Assembly (NCBI GenBank): GCA_963697695.1
Contig: OY969094.1
Coordinates: 682,001-746,000 of the forward strand
Length of the DNA stretch: 64,000 nucleotides
Reading direction: 5' to 3'
Origin: VRUE01 sp963697695
GTDB lineage: Bacteria; Actinomycetota; Thermoleophilia; Solirubrobacterales; 70-9
The translations under genes and the position numbers were made by a program. Below the pieces are notes generated by a model. It was not told where the DNA came from and did not search any database. It saw only the letters and a program-made list of their open reading frames with translations. Shown piece by piece: positions 1-8,230 of the stretch (position 1 is its first letter; every line of letters starts with the position of its first letter).

Positions 1-1
1 C

Positions 2-1102
2 AGCACCTTCGGCGAAGACCCGGGGCAGGCCGAGGCGGCGGAGCGGCTGCTGCGCTCCGATCTCGACGCGCACATCGTCGACCGGCGGCGCTCCACCTCG
101 GCGCTGCGCCGCGCCCGGGTTCGGGCTGAGCTGGCGAGCGCCTGGGCGACGAAGGGATGGCCATGGCGGGTCGTCTGCGGCGCCGGCGGCGTGCAGCAGC
201 TGATCGACCGCGTCGCCGCCGAGCGAAGCTTCGACGTGGTCGCGGTCGAGGACAACCCGATGGCGGTGCTGCGCTTCCCGCCAGGCGTACCGATGGCGCT
301 GACCGAGCACGAGGCGGTGCGGGCGCCGGCAACGGAATGGCGGGCGGCGCGTCTCTCCGAGCGCCCCCAGCAGACACTGCGCAGCTTCGACTGGCGCCGC
401 TGGGACCGCTTCCTGCCGAGCGCCTGGCAGCGATTCGACCTGGTCCAGGTCTACTGCGAGGGCGACGCGGAGGCAATTCGCCGCCGTGCCCCCGAGCTCG
501 CCGGCCGGGTTCGCATCAACCCCTACGGGATGATCCTGCCCCCCGCGCTCGACCCGGCCGGGGAGCAGCCGGGCACGATCCTCTTCAGCGGCACCTTCGC
601 CCACCTGCCCAATCGCGACGCCGCCCGCTGGCTTGCCAACGAGATCATGCCGGCGGTCCGCGCCCGTCACCCACAGGCACGGCTGCGCCTGGTCGGCAGC
701 GCCCCGCCGCGCGAGGTGCTCGACCTGGCGGGCCCCGGCATCGAGGTGATCGCCGACGCGCCCAGCATGCAGCCCCACCTCGAAGCCGCTGCGGTCGTGC
801 TGGCGCCGGTGCGCAGCGGCGGCGGCATGAGGATGAAGGTGCTGGAGGCGCTGGCGCGGCAGAAGGCGGTGGTGACGACGAGTCTCGGGGCGGAAGGGTT
901 CACCGGCTTCGAGCCCGAGCTCCCCTTCGTCGTCGCCGACGACAGCGAGGCGATCGCCACCGCCACCGCCGACCTGCTGGCCGACGATGGCCGGCGGCAG
1001 GAGCTTGCCCGTCGGGCCCGCGGCTTCGCCGAGCGCCATCACAGCCCCGAGGCCTGGGCGACCCGGCTCGAGACCGTCTACGAGGAAGCCCGTGCCGCCT
1101 GA
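2..1102 (+). CDS. glycosyltransferase, GT4-like (5' truncated by window edge)
   Basis: The frame is open from the first bases of the window, so the N-terminus lies outside; 366 residues are visible. The C-terminal half has the look of a GT-B fold retaining glycosyltransferase: a strand reading TILFSGTFAHLPN, a register-type insertion LRLVGSAPP, and the nucleotide-sugar binding segment GGGMRMKVLEALARQKAVVTT broken at residues typical of GT4 enzymes. It probably transfers a sugar during surface polysaccharide assembly in the cytoplasm. The stop lies inside the next gene, which starts 11 bases upstream of it, so the two are translationally coupled. Donor and acceptor cannot be told from sequence. 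Confidence 0.8.
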   Translation, partial: STFGEDPGQAEAAERLLRSDLDAHIVDRRRSTSALRRARVRAELASAWATKGWPWRVVCGAGGVQQLIDRVAAERSFDVVAVEDNPMAVLRFPPGVPMALTEHEAVRAPATEWRAARLSERPQQTLRSFDWRRWDRFLPSAWQRFDLVQVYCEGDAEAIRRRAPELAGRVRINPYGMILPPALDPAGEQPGTILFSGTFAHLPNRDAARWLANEIMPAVRARHPQARLRLVGSAPPREVLDLAGPGIEVIADAPSMQPHLEAAAVVLAPVRSGGGMRMKVLEALARQKAVVTTSLGAEGFTGFEPELPFVVADDSEAIATATADLLADDGRRQELARRARGFAERHHSPEAWATRLETVYEEARAA

Positions 1103-2567
1103 GGAGCAGCGGCTCAACCGGCTGCTGCGCCAGGTCGACTGGAGATTCCTGCTGCGCCGGCGGGAGGCTCCCCGCATCCTCGACCTGACAGAGGGCCGGC
1201 TCTCGGAGTCGCTGGCGCTGATCGGCCAGGACGCAAGCGGGCCGGAGCCGGCGGACCTCGTCGTGCTCGGGTTCCCCACCAGTGCCAGGTGCCGCTCCGC
1301 CCGCAAAGCTCTGCGGCAGGGCGGCGAGGCAGCGTGCGTCTGGACGCGACCGCGGCCCGGCGCGATGCGGCGGGCCCGGAGGGAGCTGGAGGGTGCGGGG
1401 TTCGCCGACGTCCGCTTCTACCGACCCGGGCCGGGACCGAGCGAGGCAGAGCTCTGGCTCCCCCTCGAGGCGCCGGCGGTTGCCGCCCGCGCTCTCTCGA
1501 CGAAGCCTCCGCGCTCGCGGCAGGACGCAATCCGGCGCCGGGCCTGGCGGGTGCTGGGGCCGGTCTGCGCTATCGCCCGCACAGCGGAGGGTGCCGAGGA
1601 TGACGACGATGGCCTGCCCGACCCCGATGCCTGGGTCCTGCTGACCGGGGGACCCGAAAGCGACGCCAAGGTCGTCGGCCTCCCCTTCTCCCGCGACGGC
1701 GCCGGCCCGGACCAGGTCGTCAAGTTTGCCCGCACCGGCAAGGCCGATGCGGCGCTCGAAAAGGAAGCGGCGCACCTGCGCGACCTCGAGCGGGAGCGCC
1801 CCAGCCTCGCTGGAGTCCCTCGCCTGCGGGCGAGCGGGCGACGCGCCGGTCAGGTCGCGATCGCCCAGGACGCGGTTCGGGGCAAGGAGCTGAGCACGAT
1901 GATGAGCCCGGCCGGGTTCGCCGACTTCGCCCCGAAGGTGACGCGCTGGCTCATCGCTCTTGCTGGGGACCCGAACCCCCGCCCAGCCACAAGCTGGGAG
2001 GAGCGCCTCGTCCTCGCGCCGGTCGAGGAGCTGGAGCGAGACTTCGCCGAACTGACCCCAACCGACTTCGGCGAGCGGGCGCGGCGCGCGCTGACCGGCT
2101 TCGGTGACCTGCCGCTGACCTGGGAGCACCGCGACTTCGGCCCCTGGAACGTCGTGCTCGAGCAGAGCGACCAGCCTGCGGCGATCGACTGGGAGGACGC
2201 CGAGCCGCAGGGCCTACCCGGTCTCGACCTCGTCTACTTCCTCGCCGGCGCGGCCTTCGCGATCGACGCCGTCCCGGACGGGCCGCAAAGGATCGAGCAG
2301 GCGCTCGAGAGCAACCGGCGCCTGCTCGATCCCGGCACCGAGCTGGGAGCCGTGGCCACGGCCTGCGTCGAGGAGTACCGAGCCAAGCTCGGCATCGGCG
2401 AGGAGGACTTCCGCCGCCTGCGCCTGCTCTGCTGGATCGTCCAGTCGCTGATCGCCTGCCGCCGCCTGCGCGGCGCGGCCGCGGGCGCCGTTCCGGCGGC
2501 AGCCGACGCCGATCTCTTCCTCCGTCTCGCCGAGGACGAGCTGCAAGCGCTCGAGGGAACACGTTGA
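1092..2567 (+). CDS. APH/choline-kinase-fold phosphotransferase-like protein
   Basis: 491 residues from a GTG start that overlaps the stop of the preceding glycosyltransferase gene by 11 bases. The C-terminal half carries the aminoglycoside-phosphotransferase (APH) catalytic signature: HRDFGPWNVV (Brenner-type H-x-D with Asn five residues on) followed by AIDWEDAE supplying the metal-binding acidic residues. The N-terminal ~170 residues, rich in Arg, have no motif I recognise. Proteins of this architecture occur inside surface-sugar clusters, where they may phosphorylate a sugar or lipid-linked intermediate; that role is an inference from position. The next gene starts at a TTG overlapping this stop (TTGA). 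Confidence 0.65.
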   Translation: MPPEEQRLNRLLRQVDWRFLLRRREAPRILDLTEGRLSESLALIGQDASGPEPADLVVLGFPTSARCRSARKALRQGGEAACVWTRPRPGAMRRARRELEGAGFADVRFYRPGPGPSEAELWLPLEAPAVAARALSTKPPRSRQDAIRRRAWRVLGPVCAIARTAEGAEDDDDGLPDPDAWVLLTGGPESDAKVVGLPFSRDGAGPDQVVKFARTGKADAALEKEAAHLRDLERERPSLAGVPRLRASGRRAGQVAIAQDAVRGKELSTMMSPAGFADFAPKVTRWLIALAGDPNPRPATSWEERLVLAPVEELERDFAELTPTDFGERARRALTGFGDLPLTWEHRDFGPWNVVLEQSDQPAAIDWEDAEPQGLPGLDLVYFLAGAAFAIDAVPDGPQRIEQALESNRRLLDPGTELGAVATACVEEYRAKLGIGEEDFRRLRLLCWIVQSLIACRRLRGAAAGAVPAAADADLFLRLAEDELQALEGTR

Positions 2568-3520
2568 CCGCGAGGCCGGCACCCGAGCTCAGCGTCGTCA
2601 TCGCCAGCCACAACCGTCGCGAGTTGCTGCGCCGCTGCCTCGACTCTCTGCTCGAGCAGACCGCAGACCCGGATTCCTTCGAGGTGCTCGTCGCCGACGA
2701 CGGCTCCGGCGACGACACCGCGGCGATGGTCGAGAGCTTCGAGGCCCCCTTCCGGCTGCGCCTGCTGCGGCTCGAGCAGGGTGGCAAGTCTGCAGCGCTC
2801 AATGCCGCGGTGCAAGCGGTCGATGGCGCCGTATGTCTCTTCCTCGACGACGACATCGTCGCCTCGCCAGAGCTGGTCGGCGGGCACATCGCCGCCCACC
2901 GGCGCGACCCGACGACGCTCGGCATCGGCGGCATCACGCAGCAGCCGATCGACGCCGACGACTGGTACGCACGCGCCTTCGCCCAGGGCTGGAACGAGCA
3001 CTACGAGGACAAATCAATCGAGCGAATCGGCTGGATCGACTGCTACGGCGCCAACTTCTCCGCCCCCAGCGCGACGCTGCGCGAGGTCGGCGGCTTCAAG
3101 CAGATCCCCACCGCCGAGGACATCGAGATGGGGTTCCGGCTGGAAAACGCAGGCTGCACGCCGACCTTCCTGCCGCTTGCCCACGGCGTCCACGACGACC
3201 AGAAGAGCGGTCGCCGCATGCTCGCCGACCAGCGCCGCCAGGGCAGGGTTCACGTCGAGCTCTCCGAGCGCTACCCCGCGATGAGGGCGCAGCTGCTTCC
3301 GTGGGGCGAGACTGTCGTTCCCCGCGAGCTGGGGCTGCGCAAGGCATTGATCGCGCTGCGCGTCCCGCCCCGGGCGCTCGCCTCGCTGGGCCGCTGGCTG
3401 CCGGGGGACGGACGCAGGATGCTCTGGCTCCACATCGTCCGGCGCTTCGCCTTCTGGCGCTCGGTGCGGGAAAGCGTCAGCCGGGCCGAGTGGAAGTCGA
3501 TGACCGGCGGGGCGAGGTGA
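2564..3520 (+). CDS. GT2 family glycosyltransferase
   Basis: 318 residues. GT-A fold features are clear: N-terminal SVVIASHNRRELLRRCLDSL, the nucleotide-binding acidic pair in VADDGSGDD, and the metal-binding DXD in LFLDDDIVA near residue 93. The later motif EDIEMGFRL matches the acceptor-side ED acid of GT2 enzymes. No transmembrane segment is seen, so it is probably a cytoplasmic or peripheral transferase. The start is TTG in a TTGA overlap with the upstream gene. The first ~66 codons are almost identical at DNA level to the start of the next gene (2582-2780 against 3540-3738), after which the two diverge sharply. Confidence 0.85.
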   Translation: MTARPAPELSVVIASHNRRELLRRCLDSLLEQTADPDSFEVLVADDGSGDDTAAMVESFEAPFRLRLLRLEQGGKSAALNAAVQAVDGAVCLFLDDDIVASPELVGGHIAAHRRDPTTLGIGGITQQPIDADDWYARAFAQGWNEHYEDKSIERIGWIDCYGANFSAPSATLREVGGFKQIPTAEDIEMGFRLENAGCTPTFLPLAHGVHDDQKSGRRMLADQRRQGRVHVELSERYPAMRAQLLPWGETVVPRELGLRKALIALRVPPRALASLGRWLPGDGRRMLWLHIVRRFAFWRSVRESVSRAEWKSMTGGAR

Positions 3521-3524
3521 GCAC

Positions 3525-5168
3525 GTGAGCGCAGCCAAGCCCGAGCTCAGCGTCGTCATCGCCAGCCACAACCGTCGCGAGTTGCTGCGCCGCTGCCTCG
3601 ACTCTCTGCTCGAGCAGACCGCAGACCCGGATTCTTTCGAGGTGCTCGTCGCCGACGACGGCTCCGGCGACGACACCGCGGCGATGGTCGAGGGCTTCGA
3701 GGCTCCCTTCCGGCTGCGGTTGCTGCGGCTCGAGCAGGGCGGGCAGCCCACCGCCCAGAACGCCGCGATCGAGGTCGCCGGCGGCGCCGTCTGCCTCTTC
3801 CTCGACGACGACATGATCGCCTCGCCGGAGCTGGTCGCCGAGCACGTCGCCGCCCACCGGCGCCACCCGGCGACGCTGGCGGTGGGGAAGCTGACCCAGG
3901 AGCCGGTCAGCGGCAACGACCCTTACGCGCACGTCTTCGCCCGGCGCTGGAACGCCCGCTACGACGAGCTGGCGCAGCGCGATCTGAACTGGGCCGACTG
4001 CTACGGCGGCAACCTCTCCGCCCCGCGCGAGACGCTGCAGGCGATCGGCGGCTTCGCCACCGACCTGCCCTCCTCCGAAGACCTCGAGATCTCCCTGCGC
4101 CTCACCCGCGCCGGCTGCACGCCCCGCTACCTACCCGCTGCTCACGCGATCCATGACGACCAGAAGCCAGGCAAGACGATCCTCGCCCACGAACTGCGCT
4201 TCGGCGCCTTCTGCGCCTGGTTCGTCAAGCGCCGACCCGACACGCGGCGCAGGCTGATCGGCTGGTTCGACCAGACGACCATGCGCGAGATCGCCCTGCG
4301 GCGTCTCCTCCTCGCCCTGCGCATCCCCCCGTCCTGGCTGGCGGCTGCGGGCCGCGCCATTCCGCGCCGGGGAACGCGCGAGGTCTGGTTCGGATTCGTC
4401 TCGCGCTACGCCTTCTGGCGCGGGCTGCGCGGCGGGATGTCCCGCGAGGAGTGGTGGCAGACGACGCGCGGCGTGCCGGTGCTGATGTACCACGCTTTCA
4501 GCGACAGCGGCGAGCGCGACCGCTACATCCTGGCCAAGCGCTCCTTCTCTCGCCAGATGCGACTGCTCTCCCTCCTGCGCTACCGCCCGATCGGCTTCGA
4601 CCGCCTCGCCGAGGCGCTGCGCAACCGCGAGCCGCTGCCGCGCCGGTCCGTCGTGGTCACGATCGACGACGGCTACCGCGACAACTTCGATGTTGCGGGG
4701 CCGATCCTCAGCCGGCACCGCGTCCCAGCGACGATCTTCCTCGTCAGCCGGCGGATCGGCGGCAACAACGACTGGGGCGACAAGGGCGCGGTCAACGGGC
4801 GTCCTCTGCTCACCCTCGAGCAGATCGAGTCGCTGCGCGCGGACGGGATCGTCATCGGCGCCCACACCCGCAGCCACTGCCGCCTCTCCGAGGCAGGCGA
4901 GGACGAGATCCGCGACCAGGTCGGCGGCTCGCGCCGGGACCTCACCGAGACGCTGGAGGAACCGATCGACACCTTCGCCTACCCCTACGGGCTCTACGAC
5001 GACCGCGTCGTGCAGGCAACCGGCGAAGCTGGATTCCTCGCCGCCTGCACGACCTGGGCCAGGCCGGCCCGAGCGGGCGACGACCCGCTGAGGATCCCGC
5101 GGATCGAGGTCAAAGGCTCCGACTCGGCCCTCCGCTTCCTGCGCAAGCTGCTGCTGGACGGCAAGTAG
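3525..5168 (+). CDS. GT2 glycosyltransferase fused to NodB-type polysaccharide deacetylase
   Basis: 547 residues. Residues 1-300 form a GT2 domain (VADDGSGDD, then FLDDDMIA). Residues ~316-540 form a carbohydrate esterase 4 (NodB) domain beginning VPVLMYHAF. Its metal site is present: TIDDGYRDN near 378 for motif 1, HTRSH near 447-451 for motif 2, and FAYPYG for motif 3. The protein therefore probably both transfers an N-acetylated sugar and deacetylates a glycan. CE4 enzymes normally act outside the cytoplasm, yet no signal peptide or membrane span precedes this domain, which is odd. Start is GTG, four bases after the previous stop. The 5' end duplicates that of its neighbour. Confidence 0.85.
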   Translation: MSAAKPELSVVIASHNRRELLRRCLDSLLEQTADPDSFEVLVADDGSGDDTAAMVEGFEAPFRLRLLRLEQGGQPTAQNAAIEVAGGAVCLFLDDDMIASPELVAEHVAAHRRHPATLAVGKLTQEPVSGNDPYAHVFARRWNARYDELAQRDLNWADCYGGNLSAPRETLQAIGGFATDLPSSEDLEISLRLTRAGCTPRYLPAAHAIHDDQKPGKTILAHELRFGAFCAWFVKRRPDTRRRLIGWFDQTTMREIALRRLLLALRIPPSWLAAAGRAIPRRGTREVWFGFVSRYAFWRGLRGGMSREEWWQTTRGVPVLMYHAFSDSGERDRYILAKRSFSRQMRLLSLLRYRPIGFDRLAEALRNREPLPRRSVVVTIDDGYRDNFDVAGPILSRHRVPATIFLVSRRIGGNNDWGDKGAVNGRPLLTLEQIESLRADGIVIGAHTRSHCRLSEAGEDEIRDQVGGSRRDLTETLEEPIDTFAYPYGLYDDRVVQATGEAGFLAACTTWARPARAGDDPLRIPRIEVKGSDSALRFLRKLLLDGK

Positions 5169-5178
5169 GCTGGCAGCG

Positions 5179-6492
5179 GTGAGCGATCGGCCGGCAATCC
5201 TCGGCGGCACGCCCATCCGGGCCGGTAAGTCCTGGCCGAGCTGGCCGCAGTGGGACGAGGGCGAGCGCCAGTCGCTCGCCCAGGTGCTCGAGTCCGGCGC
5301 CTGGTCGAGCGCGCGCGGCGAGCAGGCGAGCAGCTGGGCTGCCGAGTTCGCCGCCTTCCAGGGAGCTCGCCACGGGCTGCCGGTCACCAACGGCACCCAC
5401 ACGATGGAAGCGGCGCTGGCGGCCTGCGGGGTCGGTGAGGGAGACGAGGTGATCGTCCCGGCGATCACCTTCGTCGCCACCGCCTCGGTGGTGCTCGCCG
5501 TCAACGCCACCCCGGTCATCGTCGACGTCGACCCCGACACGCTCTGCATCGACGTCGCGGCCGCCGAAGCGGCGGTCACCGAGCGCACCCGGGCGGTCAT
5601 GCCTGTCCACATCGCCGGCGCCAGCTGCGACATGGACGCCCTCGCCGAGCTCTGCAAGCGGCACGACCTGGCGATGATCGAGGACTGCGCCCACGCTCCC
5701 GGCACCCGCTGGCGGGGACGCGGGGTCGGCAGCTTCGGCAGCTTCGGCAGCTTCTCCTTCGAGGCGCACAAGCTGATCACCGCCGGCGAGGGCGGGGCGC
5801 TGATCACCGATGACGACGGCCTGCGCGCCCGCGCCTGGAGCTACGTCAACTGCGGCAGGGTCGAGGGCGAGCACTGGTACCACCACGCCGGCTACGGCTC
5901 CAACCTGCGGATGACCGAGTGGCAGGGAGCGGTTCTGCGCGCCCAGTTGCAGCGCTACCCGGAGCACCACCGGATCCGCGAGGAGCGCGCCGCGCTGCTC
6001 GACGCGGAGCTGGCGAAGATCCCCGGCCTGCGCCCCCAGGGCGGCGATTCGCGCATGGACAGCCGTGCCTACTACGCCTACGTCCTCCACTACGACGCGA
6101 ACGAGTTCGCCGGTATGCCCTTGGACGGGCTCGAAGCCGCCCTCGCCGCCGAGGAACTCGACTTCGGCGATTCCTACCCGAGCCTCAACACGCTGGAGCT
6201 GTTCCGCCAGGGCAACTTCGCCCCGCGCCTGCGCACCGGCGCCCCGCAACTCGACTACGCGGAGCTGAGCATGCCCCGGGCCGAACACGCCGCCGCCAAC
6301 ACGATCTGGCTCTCGCACCGGATGCTGCTGGCCGGCAGCGAGGACGTGCTCGACATCGCCCGTGCCCTGGCGCGGGTCCAGGCGAACGCCGCCGAGGTGG
6401 CACGGCGGGCTCGGCGGTCGAACATGCTCGGCGGCCGGATCGCCGGCGCCGCTCGCCGCCTTGCCGGCGGCCTCAGAGCTCGCCCGTCCTGA
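5179..6492 (+). CDS. DegT/DnrJ/EryC1/StrS family PLP aminotransferase
   Basis: 437 residues from a GTG start. It carries the sugar-aminotransferase pattern: TNGTHTMEAALAACGVGEGDEVIVP for the cofactor phosphate region, the Asp/Ala pair IEDCAHAPG, and the Schiff-base lysine in FEAHKLITAGEGG at about residue 198. Members of this family convert nucleotide-linked keto-sugars to amino-sugars or make aminohydroxybenzoate-like precursors; in this polysaccharide cluster an amino-sugar role is likely. A short triple repeat GSFGSFGSF precedes the lysine. The gene ends 20 bases inside the convergent GMC oxidoreductase gene. Confidence 0.88.
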   Translation: MSDRPAILGGTPIRAGKSWPSWPQWDEGERQSLAQVLESGAWSSARGEQASSWAAEFAAFQGARHGLPVTNGTHTMEAALAACGVGEGDEVIVPAITFVATASVVLAVNATPVIVDVDPDTLCIDVAAAEAAVTERTRAVMPVHIAGASCDMDALAELCKRHDLAMIEDCAHAPGTRWRGRGVGSFGSFGSFSFEAHKLITAGEGGALITDDDGLRARAWSYVNCGRVEGEHWYHHAGYGSNLRMTEWQGAVLRAQLQRYPEHHRIREERAALLDAELAKIPGLRPQGGDSRMDSRAYYAYVLHYDANEFAGMPLDGLEAALAAEELDFGDSYPSLNTLELFRQGNFAPRLRTGAPQLDYAELSMPRAEHAAANTIWLSHRMLLAGSEDVLDIARALARVQANAAEVARRARRSNMLGGRIAGAARRLAGGLRARPS

Positions 6493-8050
6493 GCCGCTCG
6501 GCCGCGTAGTCGCAGGCCCGGGCGGTGATCGCCATCATCGTCAGGGTCGGGTTCTGGAAGGCGCTGGAGACGAAGCAGGAGCCGTCGGTGACGAAAAGGT
6601 TGGCAACGTCCCAGGACTGCGCGTAGCCGTTGAGCACGGAGCTGCCGGGGTCGGCGCCCATGCGTGCGGTCCCCATCTCGTGGATCGAGAGGCCGGGGGG
6701 CGCCAGCTCACCGCGCTCCTTCTCGATCGCGAAGCCTGCGGCCTCGGCCATCTCCCGCATGCGGTCCAGCTGGTCGACCGCCATCCGTTCCTCGTTCTCG
6801 CCGTAGCTGTACTCGATACGGGCCACGGGAACCCCCCAGGCATCGGTCCGCTCGCCGTCGAGCGTGACCCGGTTCTCGAAGCGGGGCAGGACCTCTCCGA
6901 AGCTGCTCATCCAGAACTGTCCGGGGAGCTCGCGCCGGCCCGCCCGCAGGCGCCCCAGCCGGCCGGCAACCGGGGTATGCACCTGCAGCTCGATCCCGTA
7001 CTCGCGGGCGAAGTCGACGTCGTTCTCGGTGACGTTGCGAAAGGACGGGATCGCGCAGCCGTAGAGCGTCGAGGAACCCGGCGCGTGGACCCGCTGCATC
7101 GCGACCCCCTCGATGCCGATGCCGTAGGTGTGGTCCATCAAGTAGCGGCCGAGGGTGCCGGAGGAGTTGCCGAGCCCCTGCGGGTGATCTGGGCCAGCGG
7201 AGTTGAGCAGCACCCTTGTCGACTCGATCGTCGAAGCGCAGAGGACGACGATGCGGCCCTCCAGCTCCCGCTCCTCGCCCGTCGTTCGCTCGACATAGCG
7301 GACCCCCCGCGCCTTACCCCCCGCGCCCATGAGCACGTGGGTGACAACCGAGTCGGGGCAAAGCGTCAGGCGACCGGTCTTCGTCGCCGCGGCCAGCATC
7401 GCGCCGGGCGGGGCGAGGGCGATACGTGCGCCGGTAACCCGGCGAGTGCTCCAGCGATCCTCGACTGCCTGCTTGAAGGCAAGCTCACCGACCGAGAGGT
7501 GGGGAGCCTTGGCGAACGGCCCATCCGGCAGTTGCGGCAGGCCCTCCGGCGTCCCACACACCTTCATATAGGCCTCGACCCGGTCGTAGTAGGGCTCGAG
7601 GTCGGCGTAGGCGATCGGCCAGTCGATGCCGATGCCGTCGCGGCCGGCCGCCTTCAGCTCCCAGTCGGACATGCGCAGGCACATCCGGCCCCACGTATGC
7701 AGACGACCACCGACGACGCGGCTGCGGATCCAGTCGAACGGCTTGTCCTCCGGATAGGAGTAGGGGTTGTCGACGTCATCGACAAAGAGGTGGGCGGTCT
7801 TGCTGCCGTAGGCGTAGCAGCGCGCCTGCACCTCCTGGCGGTCCGCCGCGGGCGCGGCATCCGGCGGGCCCGGCGCGGCTGATTGAAGGATTTGACCCCC
7901 TATAAGGGGATCAATCTCACTTCCAGCGAATGGGACGGCGGGCCCGGCCTCCAACAGTGCGACGCTCAGCCCCTTCTCGGTCAGTTCCTTTGCCGCACAG
8001 CCGCCGGTGGCGCCTGAGCCGACCACGATCGCGTCGAAGGTCTCGGCCAT
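6473..8050 (-). CDS. GMC-family FAD-dependent oxidoreductase
   Basis: 525 residues. The N-terminus FDAIVVGSGATGGCAAKEL is a dinucleotide-binding fold for FAD, followed by LLEAGP. VVGGRLHTWGR and the C-terminal IHEMGTARMGADP with a following NLFVTDGSCF are characteristic of GMC (glucose-methanol-choline) oxidoreductases of the gluconate/sorbose dehydrogenase side. It probably oxidises an alcohol group of a sugar or polyol. No signal peptide is seen. The 3' end overlaps the convergent DegT gene by 20 bases. A small palindrome (7892-7914) lies in frame near residues 46-52, in a stretch between the FAD motif and the conserved RCYAYG segment. Confidence 0.87.
   Translation of the reverse strand: MAETFDAIVVGSGATGGCAAKELTEKGLSVALLEAGPAVPFAGSEIDPLIGGQILQSAAPGPPDAAPAADRQEVQARCYAYGSKTAHLFVDDVDNPYSYPEDKPFDWIRSRVVGGRLHTWGRMCLRMSDWELKAAGRDGIGIDWPIAYADLEPYYDRVEAYMKVCGTPEGLPQLPDGPFAKAPHLSVGELAFKQAVEDRWSTRRVTGARIALAPPGAMLAAATKTGRLTLCPDSVVTHVLMGAGGKARGVRYVERTTGEERELEGRIVVLCASTIESTRVLLNSAGPDHPQGLGNSSGTLGRYLMDHTYGIGIEGVAMQRVHAPGSSTLYGCAIPSFRNVTENDVDFAREYGIELQVHTPVAGRLGRLRAGRRELPGQFWMSSFGEVLPRFENRVTLDGERTDAWGVPVARIEYSYGENEERMAVDQLDRMREMAEAAGFAIEKERGELAPPGLSIHEMGTARMGADPGSSVLNGYAQSWDVANLFVTDGSCFVSSAFQNPTLTMMAITARACDYAAERLRTGEL
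7892..7914. repeat. short palindrome inside the GMC reading frame
   Basis: The arms are TTGA-n-CCCCT and AGGGG-n-TCAA around an ATA centre. On the gene's strand the surrounding bases code for the residues DPLIGGQIL. It is one of several palindromes lying in reading frames in this window; whether it is an insertion or chance cannot be decided without homologues. Confidence 0.4.
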
Positions 8051-8062
8051 CGTCGCGGCGCC

Positions 8063-8229
8063 TAGATGAGTAGTTCCACGGCCCTGTGTGACCGGGGGCG
8101 AACGTGGCCAAGCAGATCAAGGACGCAGGGCGCAGCCTTTGGTGGTGCCAAAGGCAAGCCCGAGGACGCAGAGATGCGAAGCGCCATGTGCGCCATCCGG
8201 GTGGGCGGGGTCGTGGAACTACTCATCTA
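8063..8229 (+). other. long-stem palindromic element E1, candidate structured RNA
   Basis: It fills the gap between the GMC start and the ABC ATPase stop. An 18-bp perfect inverted repeat bounds it (8063-8080 and 8212-8229, arm TAGATGAGTAGTTCCACG). Inside are AAGGACGCAGGG (8119-8130), a hairpin with arms GCCTTTGG and CCAAAGGC, and CCGAGGAC (8160-8167). The same two strings, again around a hairpin and inside an unrelated outer stem, recur at 45722-45842 and 48054-48154. Conserved loops with changed but still paired stems suggest a structured RNA. The flanking genes are both on the minus strand while the conserved strings read on the plus strand. Confidence 0.6.
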
Positions 8230-8230
8230 A

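Noticed and set aside
8063..8229. Insertion-sequence remnant with terminal inverted repeats
   Set aside because: There is no transposase fragment or target duplication, and related elements have different terminal arms, which true terminal repeats would not.
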